Positions 37,401-43,669 of a stretch of 64,000 nucleotides of DNA are shown in pieces. Source of the DNA: Labia minor (taxonomy: Eukaryota; Arthropoda; Insecta; Dermaptera; Spongiphoridae); NCBI GenBank assembly GCA_963082975.1, contig OY720350.1, forward strand, positions 891,001 to 955,000. Direction: 5' to 3'. A program made the position numbers and the translations under genes. The notes below the pieces were generated by a model, which saw nothing but the letters and a program-made list of their open reading frames with translations, was not told where the DNA came from and ran no database searches. Positions within the stretch are counted from its first letter, which is position 1; each line of letters opens with the position of its first letter.

Positions 37401-39033
37401 ATTGGATCTAAACCTTTTTATATCCGACTCAAGTCTTTTCCTCCAAGCAGGGACAAAGTCTTTCTTGGGTTCATTCCTATCACATGGCTGGTAGGTTCTC
37501 TGGCCATTAACCTCGATTACTGTAACTGCAGCGCAGTAAATGGCCACGTGGATTTCTTGCATACTTCTAGGTGTTTTAAAGTATTCAGCCAAGGTGGAGT
37601 TTACTAACGAGATTAGAGGTTTCGAGTTTGTGACATTCTTCAGTACAGGGATGCGAGGTCTGCTATTGGGATTCGAGCCAATATAATGTTCGAGCAGGCT
37701 ACAGAATTTTTCTCCTATTTTCTTCTGTCTTTCGGGCATACCAGGTGTTAGCGGTAATGCTGTATTGTCCTGTTCAGGTGTTGTACAGACAGGATTTTGC
37801 TCGACATATTGCTCCTCTTCTGTGTTGGTCATTTGGTTCTGTTGGATCTCCCAACCCGCCTCGCGGCGGATTGTTTCTAATTCTGCAGGGGTTACATATC
37901 CCTTCTTCAGGATTACGTTCCTCCTGTCAACCAGGTTTTGTTCGCTTAGTCCTAGCTCCGGGTGTAGTTTTTGGTATTCTGTATGGAGGAGGTGTCTGTA
38001 TCCAGGGCGTGGGCAATCTTCGCATTTGTTGACTCGGTAGAAGGTTTTCATGACTTCGATATTCATTTCTCGGGTCCATTTAATGCGTTTTTTAACTCCC
38101 CTGCGGGGGGCCTGCACTAAATCAGGGTGATCAGGCTGTCCCCGAGGGTGAGCAGCTGTAGTTGGGTCAGCTTCCTCATTGTCCACTTCAGGTGTTGGTT
38201 GGGCTGTCTCTTGTTGGATGGCAGGAGCCCGCCTCGTCAGCATCCTGCCACCGACGGTTCGCTCACTGTCATGTCCAGCGTCGGCTCCAGACATGCCCTG
38301 ACGGTCCTCAGGAAGCGGTCCTTTTCCGAGGTTTCTATTATTCTCCATTTGCATGGGTATGAGTGATTCCGGTGGCGGAAGGATCGTCACATCCTATCAG
38401 CTGCCGTACCGGTAGGCAGTTTAATATCTTACCAAGGATGTAATTATTATAATATTATTAATATTAATTAATATTAATAATCTATAAATTATAGATGTTT
38501 ACATGTTTACATGTTTACATGTTATTCTTATTTTTATTATTAATATTATTATTATGGATAGGAAATTGAAAGTTATTATTAAATAATCTAGAGAAAGGTT
38601 GCATTTCCACTGGGCAAAATTTTAATAATCATTCATCAATAGGAAAAAAAAAAAATTGAAAAAAACTTGTTCCAAGGTGAGCCATTCCATTCTCCCCTAT
38701 TAAATAAATCATTAATTAATATTTTTTTTTTTTTTTTTAAGGAGAAAAGAGAAAATTTTATTGAAATGGATTCGTGCATTGGGTTTTTTTCTTTATCAAT
38801 GGAATTTTACAATTAATTTCTTTTTATATTGTTTATCAGGAAGAAAGTTTCGTGAAAGTGTTAAATACTTTTTAAAAAGTATTAATAATCGTTATAAAAA
38901 TAATAAAAAAATTATAATTACTAATAATTCTTGTAATATTATTGTTACTAATAATATTAATATAACCAACAACAACAACAATAATAATAGTGATAGTAAT
39001 AATAAAAAACAAAAACAATTAAACTCGAAATAA
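19851..39033 (+). CDS. neuropeptide-type rhodopsin-family GPCR (7 exons)
   Basis: Seven in-phase exons: 19851-19903, 23622-23830, 30038-30210, 30308-30518, 31401-31586, 33702-33933 and 38742-39033, giving 451 residues. The short first exon (MNQSSFHVINTTT) carries N-glycosylation sites and joins in phase 2 to the extracellular N-terminus. Seven membrane segments lie near residues 72-98, 108-130, 155-174, 193-210, 237-262, 312-336 and 364-386. C151 and C228 can form the usual disulfide. TM2 has SDN (D120), TM3 ends TYERWLAI (ERW in place of DRY), and TM7 has NFFLYC in place of NPxxY. TM6 lacks the classical CWxP (FLLMP). The C-tail is Asn-rich and encoded by AAT/AAC runs. These features fit invertebrate FMRFamide/myosuppressin-like receptors; the ligand is unknown. 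Transposons fill introns 1, 2, 5 and 6. Confidence 0.85.
20194..21132 (-). repeat. inverted copy of GPCR exon 6 and flanking intron
   Basis: This block is the reverse complement of 33725-34659 with only small length differences in a TTA microsatellite and a homopolymer. It contains most of the sixth-transmembrane exon (at 20924-21132, antisense to the gene) with its donor site and about 725 bp of downstream intron. The splice acceptor and the first 23 bases of the exon are not included. It lies in GPCR intron 1. It is either a very recent inverted duplication or an assembly error. Confidence 0.85.
21574..21975 (+). mobile_element. tRNA-derived SINE ending in (TAA)n
   Basis: The head has CTTGGCCGAGAGTGTAG (A box, Ser/Leu-tRNA-like) and GCGTTCGATTCTAACC (B box). 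A 300-bp unrelated body follows and the end is CCAGACGCAAATAATAATAA. A Pol III-type head plus a TAA tail fits a SINE; I do not recognise the family. It lies in GPCR intron 1. Confidence 0.55.
22975..23400. repeat. arthropod-type dispersed repeat with GGACAGAC tract
   Basis: Contains AAAATCGGTTGAGCCGTTC followed by a GGACGGACAGAC run (23256-23289). GTGAAATTTGGTGTGAAAAC occurs twice (about 23084 and 23359), so the unit is partly tandem. It ends about 220 bp before GPCR exon 2. Such sequence is common in arthropod genomes; its element of origin is not clear. Confidence 0.5.
24123..25405 (-). mobile_element. intact mariner transposon
   Basis: Terminal inverted repeats of 26 bp (24123-24148 and 25380-25405) share GTCATAAATAACTTCCG and differ at two positions near the ends. 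Both sides have TA (24121-24122 and 25406-25407). At 1283 bp it has the usual mariner length and a complete transposase frame. It sits in GPCR intron 2, antisense to the gene. Confidence 0.93.
24197..25225 (-). CDS. mariner transposase
   Basis: This 342-residue DDD transposase performs cut-and-paste transposition at TA sites. An N-terminal helix-turn-helix region (about 1-110, with ITDRAVRNWFVKFRSGD) binds the terminal repeats. The linker has WVPHTLSERN (116-125). Catalytic residues are D153 (TGDEKW), D245 (LLHDNAKPH) and D280 (YSPDLAPTDYHLF), with 34 residues between the last two, the canonical D34D of mariner. There are no stops or frameshifts, and the length matches the family (about 345). 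The start is the first Met, 6 bp before the conserved KIHFRHVML block. It is the only gene in its element. Apparently functional; activity untested. Confidence 0.93.
   Translation of the reverse strand: MDNQKIHFRHVMLWEFKQGNSATATARKLCSVYGEGVITDRAVRNWFVKFRSGDMTLKDEPRMGRPSDFDDDVLKSVLEENPRQSTRELSQKLNTSQSTVCRHLEKLGKASKLGVWVPHTLSERNKADRMSIATSLLSRENNDPFLKKIITGDEKWITYENIVRKRQWLDKDQPPLSDPKANKHGKKILLCVWWDRQGIIHHELLNRNQTVSGEVYVQQLQRVQEKMLEKRHALVNRKNVILLHDNAKPHTARVTQEKILELGWSVLPHPPYSPDLAPTDYHLFCSLQNFLNGKTFTSDQGVNEAVLEFFQSKPINFYEKGIDMLKTRWQQVISNNGEYILD
25697..25733. repeat. (TA)n microsatellite
   Basis: About 18 TA units, followed by (AAT)n at 25737-25752, in GPCR intron 2. Confidence 0.85.
25947..26097 (+). 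mobile_element. R4/Dong-like fragment, deleted, between TAA runs
   Basis: It opens within the zinc-knuckle coding region (RCRKCGLPGETIE), then jumps to the 3' UTR (CCGAGCCCAATCC, GGGATGGGTGAAAG, hairpin CAGCAATTTGCTG) and ends TTCGG. (TAA)n flanks both sides (25910-25946 and from 26098). Confidence 0.75.
26114..27669 (+). pseudogene. R4/Dong-like retrotransposon, 5'-truncated and deleted
   Basis: Reverse-transcriptase blocks in several frames: CHIDYSKAFDSVAHDWLIKT, LFMDDLKLYSDN (catalytic Asp pair), STVRRFSEDICMSFGLDKCA, then a longer open stretch (26898-27404) with LYTPRKEGGRGLVNILNLC and LYPETEGFMI. The zinc knuckle and endonuclease are deleted: the frame jumps to SEKLSKYEELAFQLK, then VISAEGVIS and [13 protein letters not shown]. 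The 3' UTR has the hairpin CAGTACGTAGTACTG and ends ATCGG before (TAA)n (27670-27699). It starts just after another TAA run. Inactive. Confidence 0.85.
27815..28130 (+). repeat. tRNA-derived SINE-like repeat
   Basis: GGGTAGCGAACCTGCCTCAC followed by ATGGTCCCTGGC resembles the A and B box spacing of tRNA-derived SINEs. A GC-rich body follows, with a C tract at 28090-28098. Family not recognised. Confidence 0.4.
28331..28385. repeat. (TAA)n microsatellite, about 18 units
   Basis: One of the longest TAA runs in the window. It directly abuts the 5' end of a short R4-like derivative at 28386, so it is likely the target-site microsatellite of that insertion. Confidence 0.9.
28386..28629 (+). mobile_element. 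short internally deleted R4/Dong-like element (SIDE)
   Basis: The first about 120 bp match the 5' end of the full-length element: GGTACG(A/G)CAG, GCTGATAGG, the hairpin, CCCATGAAAATGGAG and CTCGGAAAA(C/G)G. From about 28524 it matches the 3' UTR: GGGTAAATTCCCTCTCC, CCGAGCCCAATCC, GGGATGGGTGAAAG, GCTGAGAAAG and final ATCGG. The whole coding region is gone. (TAA)n lies on both sides. It resembles the short non-autonomous derivatives known for R2, which depend on the proteins of complete copies. Confidence 0.8.
28651..29550 (+). pseudogene. R4/Dong-like 5' end and decayed RT fragments
   Basis: ACATCCTGTATATGATATTA and AACTGCCTGCTCC, directly after (TAA)n at 28630-28650, match the 5' terminus of the full-length copy; CCATGAAAATGGAG follows soon after. 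Downstream, weak fragments read VDALRKMANCKSCDPNRLKK (28886-28946), YRNSAYEI and LLFMDDIQLYATN (29497-29535), the expected RT order. Many stops and gaps; there may be two insertions. Confidence 0.55.
31823..32610 (-). pseudogene. Tc1-like/mariner chimeric transposase remnant
   Basis: On the minus strand a Tc1-type DNA-binding region (MTTKSQVAAQVVVWIEQGHI, then VSRDYRRFQSTGGITRRPN) runs in frame into a mariner C-terminus (CDYWLFAHLKKMLQGKK, then SNEEVIAETEAYFETKDKS and KLGIEMLERRWNHCVALKGD). The first two catalytic Asp regions are missing. The 3' side ends at a mariner-type terminus (TTGAATAAGTCCCGAGAC, near 31826). The 5' flank (32260-32610) resembles 63672-64000. Inactive; lies in GPCR intron 5. 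Confidence 0.6.
33725..34659 (+). repeat. source copy of the inverted GPCR exon-6 duplication
   Basis: Reverse complement of 20194-21132. It starts 23 bases into exon 6 and runs through its donor site (33933) into intron 6. It stops at the poly-T/TTA tract where the R4-like element begins (34662), so one breakpoint coincides with that insertion. Confidence 0.85.
34662..38441 (-). mobile_element. full-length R4/Dong-like non-LTR retrotransposon
   Basis: On the minus strand it begins ACATCCTTGGTAAGATATTA at 38441, after a TAA-like run, and ends GAATTAACTCGG at 34662 followed by A7 and TAATAATAG. The 5' UTR has a hairpin at 38380-38395 and the 3' UTR has CAGCAGCAATGCTG. It holds one open frame with RT, zinc knuckle and restriction-like endonuclease, the arrangement of R2/R4-type elements. 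The 3.78-kb element lies antisense in GPCR intron 6. Confidence 0.88.
34794..38390 (-). CDS. R4/Dong-like polyprotein: RT and restriction-like endonuclease
   Basis: A 1198-codon uninterrupted frame. It should nick target DNA and reverse-transcribe its own RNA there (target-primed reverse transcription). A Myb-like KRIKWTREMNIEVM motif lies near residue 100. The RT region runs from about 470 (GNWKAPGPDRLHNFW) through YRPITCLSVVYKL, GYIDYTKAFDSTPHDW and GIFQGDALSPLWFCLA to LLYMDDLKLYAG (near 715). A CRKCG...H...C zinc knuckle (about 1004-1025) and a PD-(D/E)xK-type endonuclease (YNRPDILL near 1092, IIIEIGVP) close the protein. The last acidic residue is Glu where the copy at 689 has Asp. The first ATG lies inside a predicted RNA hairpin; Met13/Met15 (ATGCAAATGGAG, conserved as ATGAAAATGGAG in other copies) is the likelier start. 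Potentially active. Confidence 0.9.
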   Translation of the reverse strand: MTILPPPESLIPMQMENNRNLGKGPLPEDRQGMSGADAGHDSERTVGGRMLTRRAPAIQQETAQPTPEVDNEEADPTTAAHPRGQPDHPDLVQAPRRGVKKRIKWTREMNIEVMKTFYRVNKCEDCPRPGYRHLLHTEYQKLHPELGLSEQNLVDRRNVILKKGYVTPAELETIRREAGWEIQQNQMTNTEEEQYVEQNPVCTTPEQDNTALPLTPGMPERQKKIGEKFCSLLEHYIGSNPNSRPRIPVLKNVTNSKPLISLVNSTLAEYFKTPRSMQEIHVAIYCAAVTVIEVNGQRTYQPCDRNEPKKDFVPAWRKRLESDIKRFRSNADVIHAYLQNTRPKKITTRVSKLAEDAGINIQDNEKLLELKDLFRQKSKIKGARLRRYNELSKRKSQNTEFLTNRKKFFRHLSNQNHNAPNDDDISKHREYWQSIWSEPAYYHKGASWVNIIQEQCSDIRPMTCDGFTTEDVAHVTRKLGNWKAPGPDRLHNFWIKHLSAAHAPLAKCFSEALVDPGNVPKHLMEGNTYLLYKKGDASDPKNYRPITCLSVVYKLFTALISDKIYEHCATNNLIEEEQKGCTRNAMGCKQQLIIDSIVLKHAREKKRNISMGYIDYTKAFDSTPHDWMMKTLNIYGVAPNIVSCLGGIMGSWRANLHLGNTNIGPINIRRGIFQGDALSPLWFCLAINPLSTLLRNESIGYRIKAGNNNTINHLLYMDDLKLYAGNNRKLHSLISTVKRFSEDIQMSFGLDKCAVLHVRGGEPYLTGERLEGIEELTSDGVYKYLGLQQNLKIDHTQLKIKFHDEYRRRVTKILNTKLTGKNLITAINTWAIPSLTYSFGVVKWSNTDLDKLDTTTRRMLTKFRCLHKSSSTVRLYLPRKEGGRGLVNIHNLCKTQELKIRERLLESEDNLMKMLTQLDQGYTPLNLSSSNFVSAKKDLGSWENKVLHGKFPTLLNDEFVNKNASLKWLSNGFLYPETEGFLMAIQDRVIRTRNYEKFILKQNLEDKCRKCGNVGESIEHVMGGCPTLADNAYLNRHNQLAKLIHQQLGIKYGLLDKSTPPYYKYVPAPVVEKNNMILYWDRPILTDRTIDYNRPDILLINNTNRTAIIIEIGVPLTHNVKKTETEKRNKYEELAIQLKNIWKLDTVATCPLVMSAEGVVSSNFDKNIEKLGLPKTIAGQAQRAILLQTCHIVRKFLN

Positions 39034-39957
39034 AATGGAATTGAAGATGGCAATATAATGAGTGAGTGAGATACAAATTGTATGTAAAAAAAACAACAAA
39101 AACATTTTGGTTATAATATAATAAATAAGAAGGAATAATAAATAATTTATATCATTTTTATATTTATTTTTTTCATTTTACATTTATAATATAGGAGTAG
39201 ATTTACATTGTAATTGTATGTATTGAAATGAAAGAGGAAAAAGAAAATCAAAGTTTGAATAAGATAATTTATAACTACCAGATGTGTTAATTAGTCAATG
39301 ATAAATATTTATTTTGATTTTTTAAGTTTTCATAAATGTTGTCTCTATAGAAATTTAGACATAAATAAATACAAATTACACCATGGATTATCAATGCTAA
39401 TTATTATACTATTTTAAAGTAAAAAAAAGAGAAAAAGAATAAAATAAAACCGAGGGATATGACGCACAATTCGAGTTTTTGCCTAATCTTAAATGCTAAT
39501 ACCTATTAGGATAGGAAAAAAAGTAAATAACTTGAATAATATATTTATACAAATCTGTGCCTATGAATATTTCTCTCATCTTATTAAATTGTTTTGGAGG
39601 CGGGGGGGGGGGGGGGTTCAACTGTTAATCAAAAGTAAAACGCACATCATATCCCTCGCAAACGCAATACGTCCAATCACTCCTTCAACACAATTTTAGA
39701 TAAAGACTTGCAAATAGTAAACAATAAGGGATATTGGAATAAATTAGACTTAATATTAATTTTAAAGAATGTGCAAAAACGTAGAATACACAATATTTAC
39801 AAAAATTGCAAAAGCAAACAAATTACGAGCCTTTAAAATAAATATGACGAAATTCCCCTTGAATTGATCTTCAAAATGGTGGACAAAACAAAACCTCTTT
39901 ATAACGAATTGTAAGGTAGACATGCTTCAGCTGGTCACGTAGGTGGTTACTTGAAAC

Positions 39958-40176
39958 CAGTGGTCTTCAAACTCGGTTCCGCGGAACCAAGCCCAAGGGT
40001 TCCGAGACTATCGTTATTTTTTTACGTTTTCTTTTTTTTTAAATTATTGTTCTTTGGTATAATAATAAAAGTAAAATACCGAATGCCTCGAATAGAACAA
40101 ATTTTTTTTAATATTTATTTAATATTAATATTAATTCGATAGGGTTCCGCGACTCCAGAAAGTTGGAAGACCACTG
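39958..40176. mobile_element. hAT MITE, CAGTGGTCTTC ends
   Basis: CAGTGGTCTTCAAACT on the left and AGTTGGAAGACCACTG on the right form 16-bp inverted ends. Flanks cttgaaac and ctttagac match at 6 of 8 positions, as an aged 8-bp hAT duplication would. No coding capacity. Confidence 0.72.
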
Positions 40177-40459
40177 CTTTAGACCCACAATGGCTTTCAT
40201 ACACCAAAAGGGTTAGTTTTCGAAATATAAAAAACACGTCAAATCCTTCAAAATTTACCTTATATCTAATTGACTATTATAATAAATATTACAATTTCTA
40301 GACGACAATATTTAACAACAGCAATAGAATAATATCATTACATCAACAACAACAGCAAGATCTTAAATAACAATTATGTAGATTGTAGAACATCAAATAT
40401 ATTTACTTTTTTAAATTATATTATGTATTTATTTTGTAATTTTAATATCATCAAAAATT

Positions 40460-40499
<40 letters not shown>

Positions 40500-40579
40500 A
40501 TTATTATCAGATTATATCCCGGATAAATCTGATAATAATAACAATAAATTAACTCACGGAAATCTAAACCAAAATATAG

Positions 40580-41211
40580 GAGGGCAATTCACAAAGTAGA
40601 TTACGTTTTGGAATTAAGACAAAACTAGTACAGGAAAATGTTTTTTATTATATACTCTTTTGAAAGAGAAACTAAAACACTATTTTTCTACATAATCGCC
40701 AAAAAAAGATGAGACATTTATCGTAGCGAAGAACGAGCTTTGAAATTCCTTCCTCATAGAAATTCGCCGACTGAGTGTGGTACTCACCTGGCACAAAACT
40801 TATGGTAGCTTAACTTTTGAAGAAAGTTCGGTTATGGTGAAACGACGGTTTCCTCTAATTTTTTCATTGATCTTTTCCACCAGTTAATTTTTTTTTACCG
40901 CGGTTTCACCATAACCAAACTTTCCTTCAGTTTTCAGTAAATTTCACGTACTTTATTGTACGAAAGTGTTTTTCAAAAGTTAGGCTACCATAAGTTTTGT
41001 GCCAGGTGAGTACTACACTCAGGCGGCGGATTTCTATGAGGAAGGAATTTCGAAGCTCGTTCATCGCAACGATAAATGTCTCATCTTTTTTGGCGATTAT
41101 GTAGGAAAATAGTGTTTTAGTTTCTCTTTCAAAAGAGTATATAATAAAAAACATTTTCCTGTACTAGTTTTGTCTTAATTCCAAAACGTAACCTACTTTG
41201 TGAATTGCCCT
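40580..41211. mobile_element. foldback element with arms of about 270-310 bp
   Basis: GAGGGCAATTCACAAAGTAG at the left and CTACTTTGTGAATTGCCCTC-like sequence at the right start two long inverted arms that meet around a spacer of about 50 bp near 40895. The arms share GTTTTGTGCCAGGTGAGTA-type blocks and differ by substitutions and a small deletion. TA-rich flanks and the ends suggest a Tc1/mariner-superfamily derivative. No transposase. Confidence 0.7.
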
Positions 41212-41247
<36 letters not shown>

Positions 41248-41981
41248 TAATCTTATTTGAGTAGTAATTTAGAAATTGACACAAATTATTACTAAATTAT
41301 AATAATAATAAATCGTAAATCTTTTATTTTGGTTTTTTATTATTATATATCTACTATAACTATATTATATATTTACTTATTTTTTTTTTACTTTTCAATC
41401 GAAAATAAATATCCAAATTTTTTGAAAGTAAAGGTATTGTAATCCCAACTCATCACACACAACACATGCGTTTTTTGCAAACTCCATGTGAAATCATGAA
41501 TATTTTTCCTGTTGACATGAGTATGTGTGGCAGAAATTTTGTGAATTCCCCCTCCCCACTCCACCCCACCTTATTTTTATACCTTTAATTCATTTTGCTT
41601 TTAATTTCTCACACAAATTCACTTTTTCAAGTATTTTTATTCCATATTCCCGATTCTTTTAATTAATAGTTATTTAATGTCCACTTTAATAATTTTTTTT
41701 ATATTTTAAAACATTTTAAAAATATCGTTTTTTAATTTTTATAAGTTAAATAAATTAATTTTTCTTATATTTAATTTAAAAAAATAAAATGATAAATATT
41801 CAACTACTGTAAATATCGATTGAAAAGTCTTATGGAGCTACCACGTATACGACTTTTATTTTTATTTTTATAGATTTCTATGTACTTTTTATTATTACCC
41901 CTCAAATAATACCTAAATAATGTTTGAAATACACATCAAAATACAAGTTTAAGTTTGGTTATAATCTAAACTAAATTACAT

Positions 41982-42377
41982 CAGTGACGAATTGCACACT
42001 AGGAACACTAAGCACATGTTGAGGGGGTCCATTTTAGAAGGGCCCCCATCATTTAAAAATATTATTTTGTAAAGATTAAATTTTTATTTAGAAAATATTT
42101 TCTGATTTTGTATTTATTTACTCAAGAAATCACTATTGAAAAATTTATTTGGAAACACACACAAACGCGTATAAAGTTTAATTTTAAATACAAATACTAA
42201 ATAATTGTATCAATAGAAATAAACACTTATAAAATCTCTATTTCTATTTAAAATATAAAAAGAATCAATTTCCAACGAATTACTTGTTGTTTTAGTTAAG
42301 GTAGAACAAAAAATAATTGCATAAACAATATCAAAGAAAATGCCTCGTGGCCCTAAAACGACCTTAATTCGCCACTG
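41982..42377. mobile_element. hAT-like MITE, CAGTG(A/G)CGAATT ends
   Basis: CAGTGACGAATTGC at the left and AATTCGCCACTG at the right are inverted ends of a known hAT type. The flanking 8-mers do not match well, so the target duplication is decayed. A small GC hairpin (GGGGGTCC...GGGCCCCC) lies inside near 42013-42046. Confidence 0.6.
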
Positions 42378-43669
42378 ATTGTACATGCTATTTAAATGGA
42401 TGGGGAATACATAAGATGAGTGAGAGATGATATATGAATATATAATATGTAAGTGCATCCGTTTCTTTTATTTTCGCCATGAAAATATCGACCTTTCAGA
42501 TCTCAATCAGATGTGCGAAGGTGAAAAACATTCGATGACTAGGAGTTGGAAAGTGTATTTGTCGAATGCAAAAAGGTCCCAAAAACAGTACGTCAACTGA
42601 GAGAGGTGAGTCGAAAGTTATTCTTAGATAGAAGCAAGTGTTGGAGCAATTTGCACAAGGCATCTGGTGGAGAGCTCTCCTCTCTTGAATGTTTCGATAC
42701 TATCCGTTGGAGTTACTGGACCATTGCTTCCTTTAAGATTAATTAATTAGAATTAAGTCATTTTTCTAATAATATTGTTTTTCCATTTTCATACTTTGTC
42801 GTATAGTGTCATAGTCCTAGTCCTAGTAATAAGAAAAGGGTTATGAAAGTGGACTCAAGATTACGGTAATGTAAAAACAAGCTCACAGAGGTGGTGGCTC
42901 GCCAAATGTCTTGGTCTAGGAGTTCCAAGCAGAGAGAGTCTTCCATCTTTTCCAGGCACAAGCGACTTCTCTCCATTTTCTAATTATCAATTTGTTGCCA
43001 ACCAATTGTTTGTATCAAGTCCATATTATCTCCATCGATTAGAAATATTATTTTTAATTTGTACAGTAATTATATATATATATATATATATATCATAATA
43101 TGGAAACGCAAACTAATGTGTTCATTTTTTTATTTGAACATTTGTGACTATTCCAATAAAATTATAAATTATATCTTGTATTTCTATTTTCCTTTAAATG
43201 TTACAACATAGGATTAAGGAAGAAACCAGCCATGAATTGATTCTCGTTATTTTTTTTTTTTTTATAATATATATAAATTTTTAAATAACATTTTAAAAGA
43301 AATGATTAGATTTAACCCCAGGTACTAGTTGAAATATTTTAATATGTTAAGTAGATTAAAATGAAACTTAAAAATATATGACTTAATAAAAATAAGTTAA
43401 ATAAATAACAAACATTTTGTGAGGTTTCAAGCCAAGTTCAAGATATAAATATGTATTTATTTATCAGTATTTCGAATGTTACACTATCGACAAAAGCTTT
43501 CTTCTTCTCAGCAGTTGAAATTTATTATTAATATTCTTTGTATGTGTAATCACAGGAGGAATATAAAGTGTAGTCCTTCCACGAGAAAATAAGTAAGCTT
43601 TTGATGACGGCGTAAAAAATGAAATATGCATTAAAAAAATATAACAATAAATTTAAAAAGAAAGAAGTT

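Larger units (their letters stand above)
39034..43669. other. intergenic region between GPCR and zinc-finger gene
   Basis: The two genes converge here. It holds three non-autonomous DNA elements (39958-40176, 40580-41211 and 41982-42377), (TA)n runs at 40461-40496, 41216-41244 and 43072-43092, and a G tract near 39602-39615. Small frames such as 42546-42746 have no recognisable similarity. Confidence 0.5.

Noticed and set aside
38396-38441. Complete HDV-like ribozyme at the R4-like 5' end
   Set aside because: Hairpins and a possible GGUA/UACC pairing are visible, but I could not fit the full double pseudoknot by eye; left as a check.
42546-42746. 66-residue ORF in intergenic DNA
   Set aside because: No recognisable motif, no splice partners and no repeat match; could be a decayed element but not supportable.
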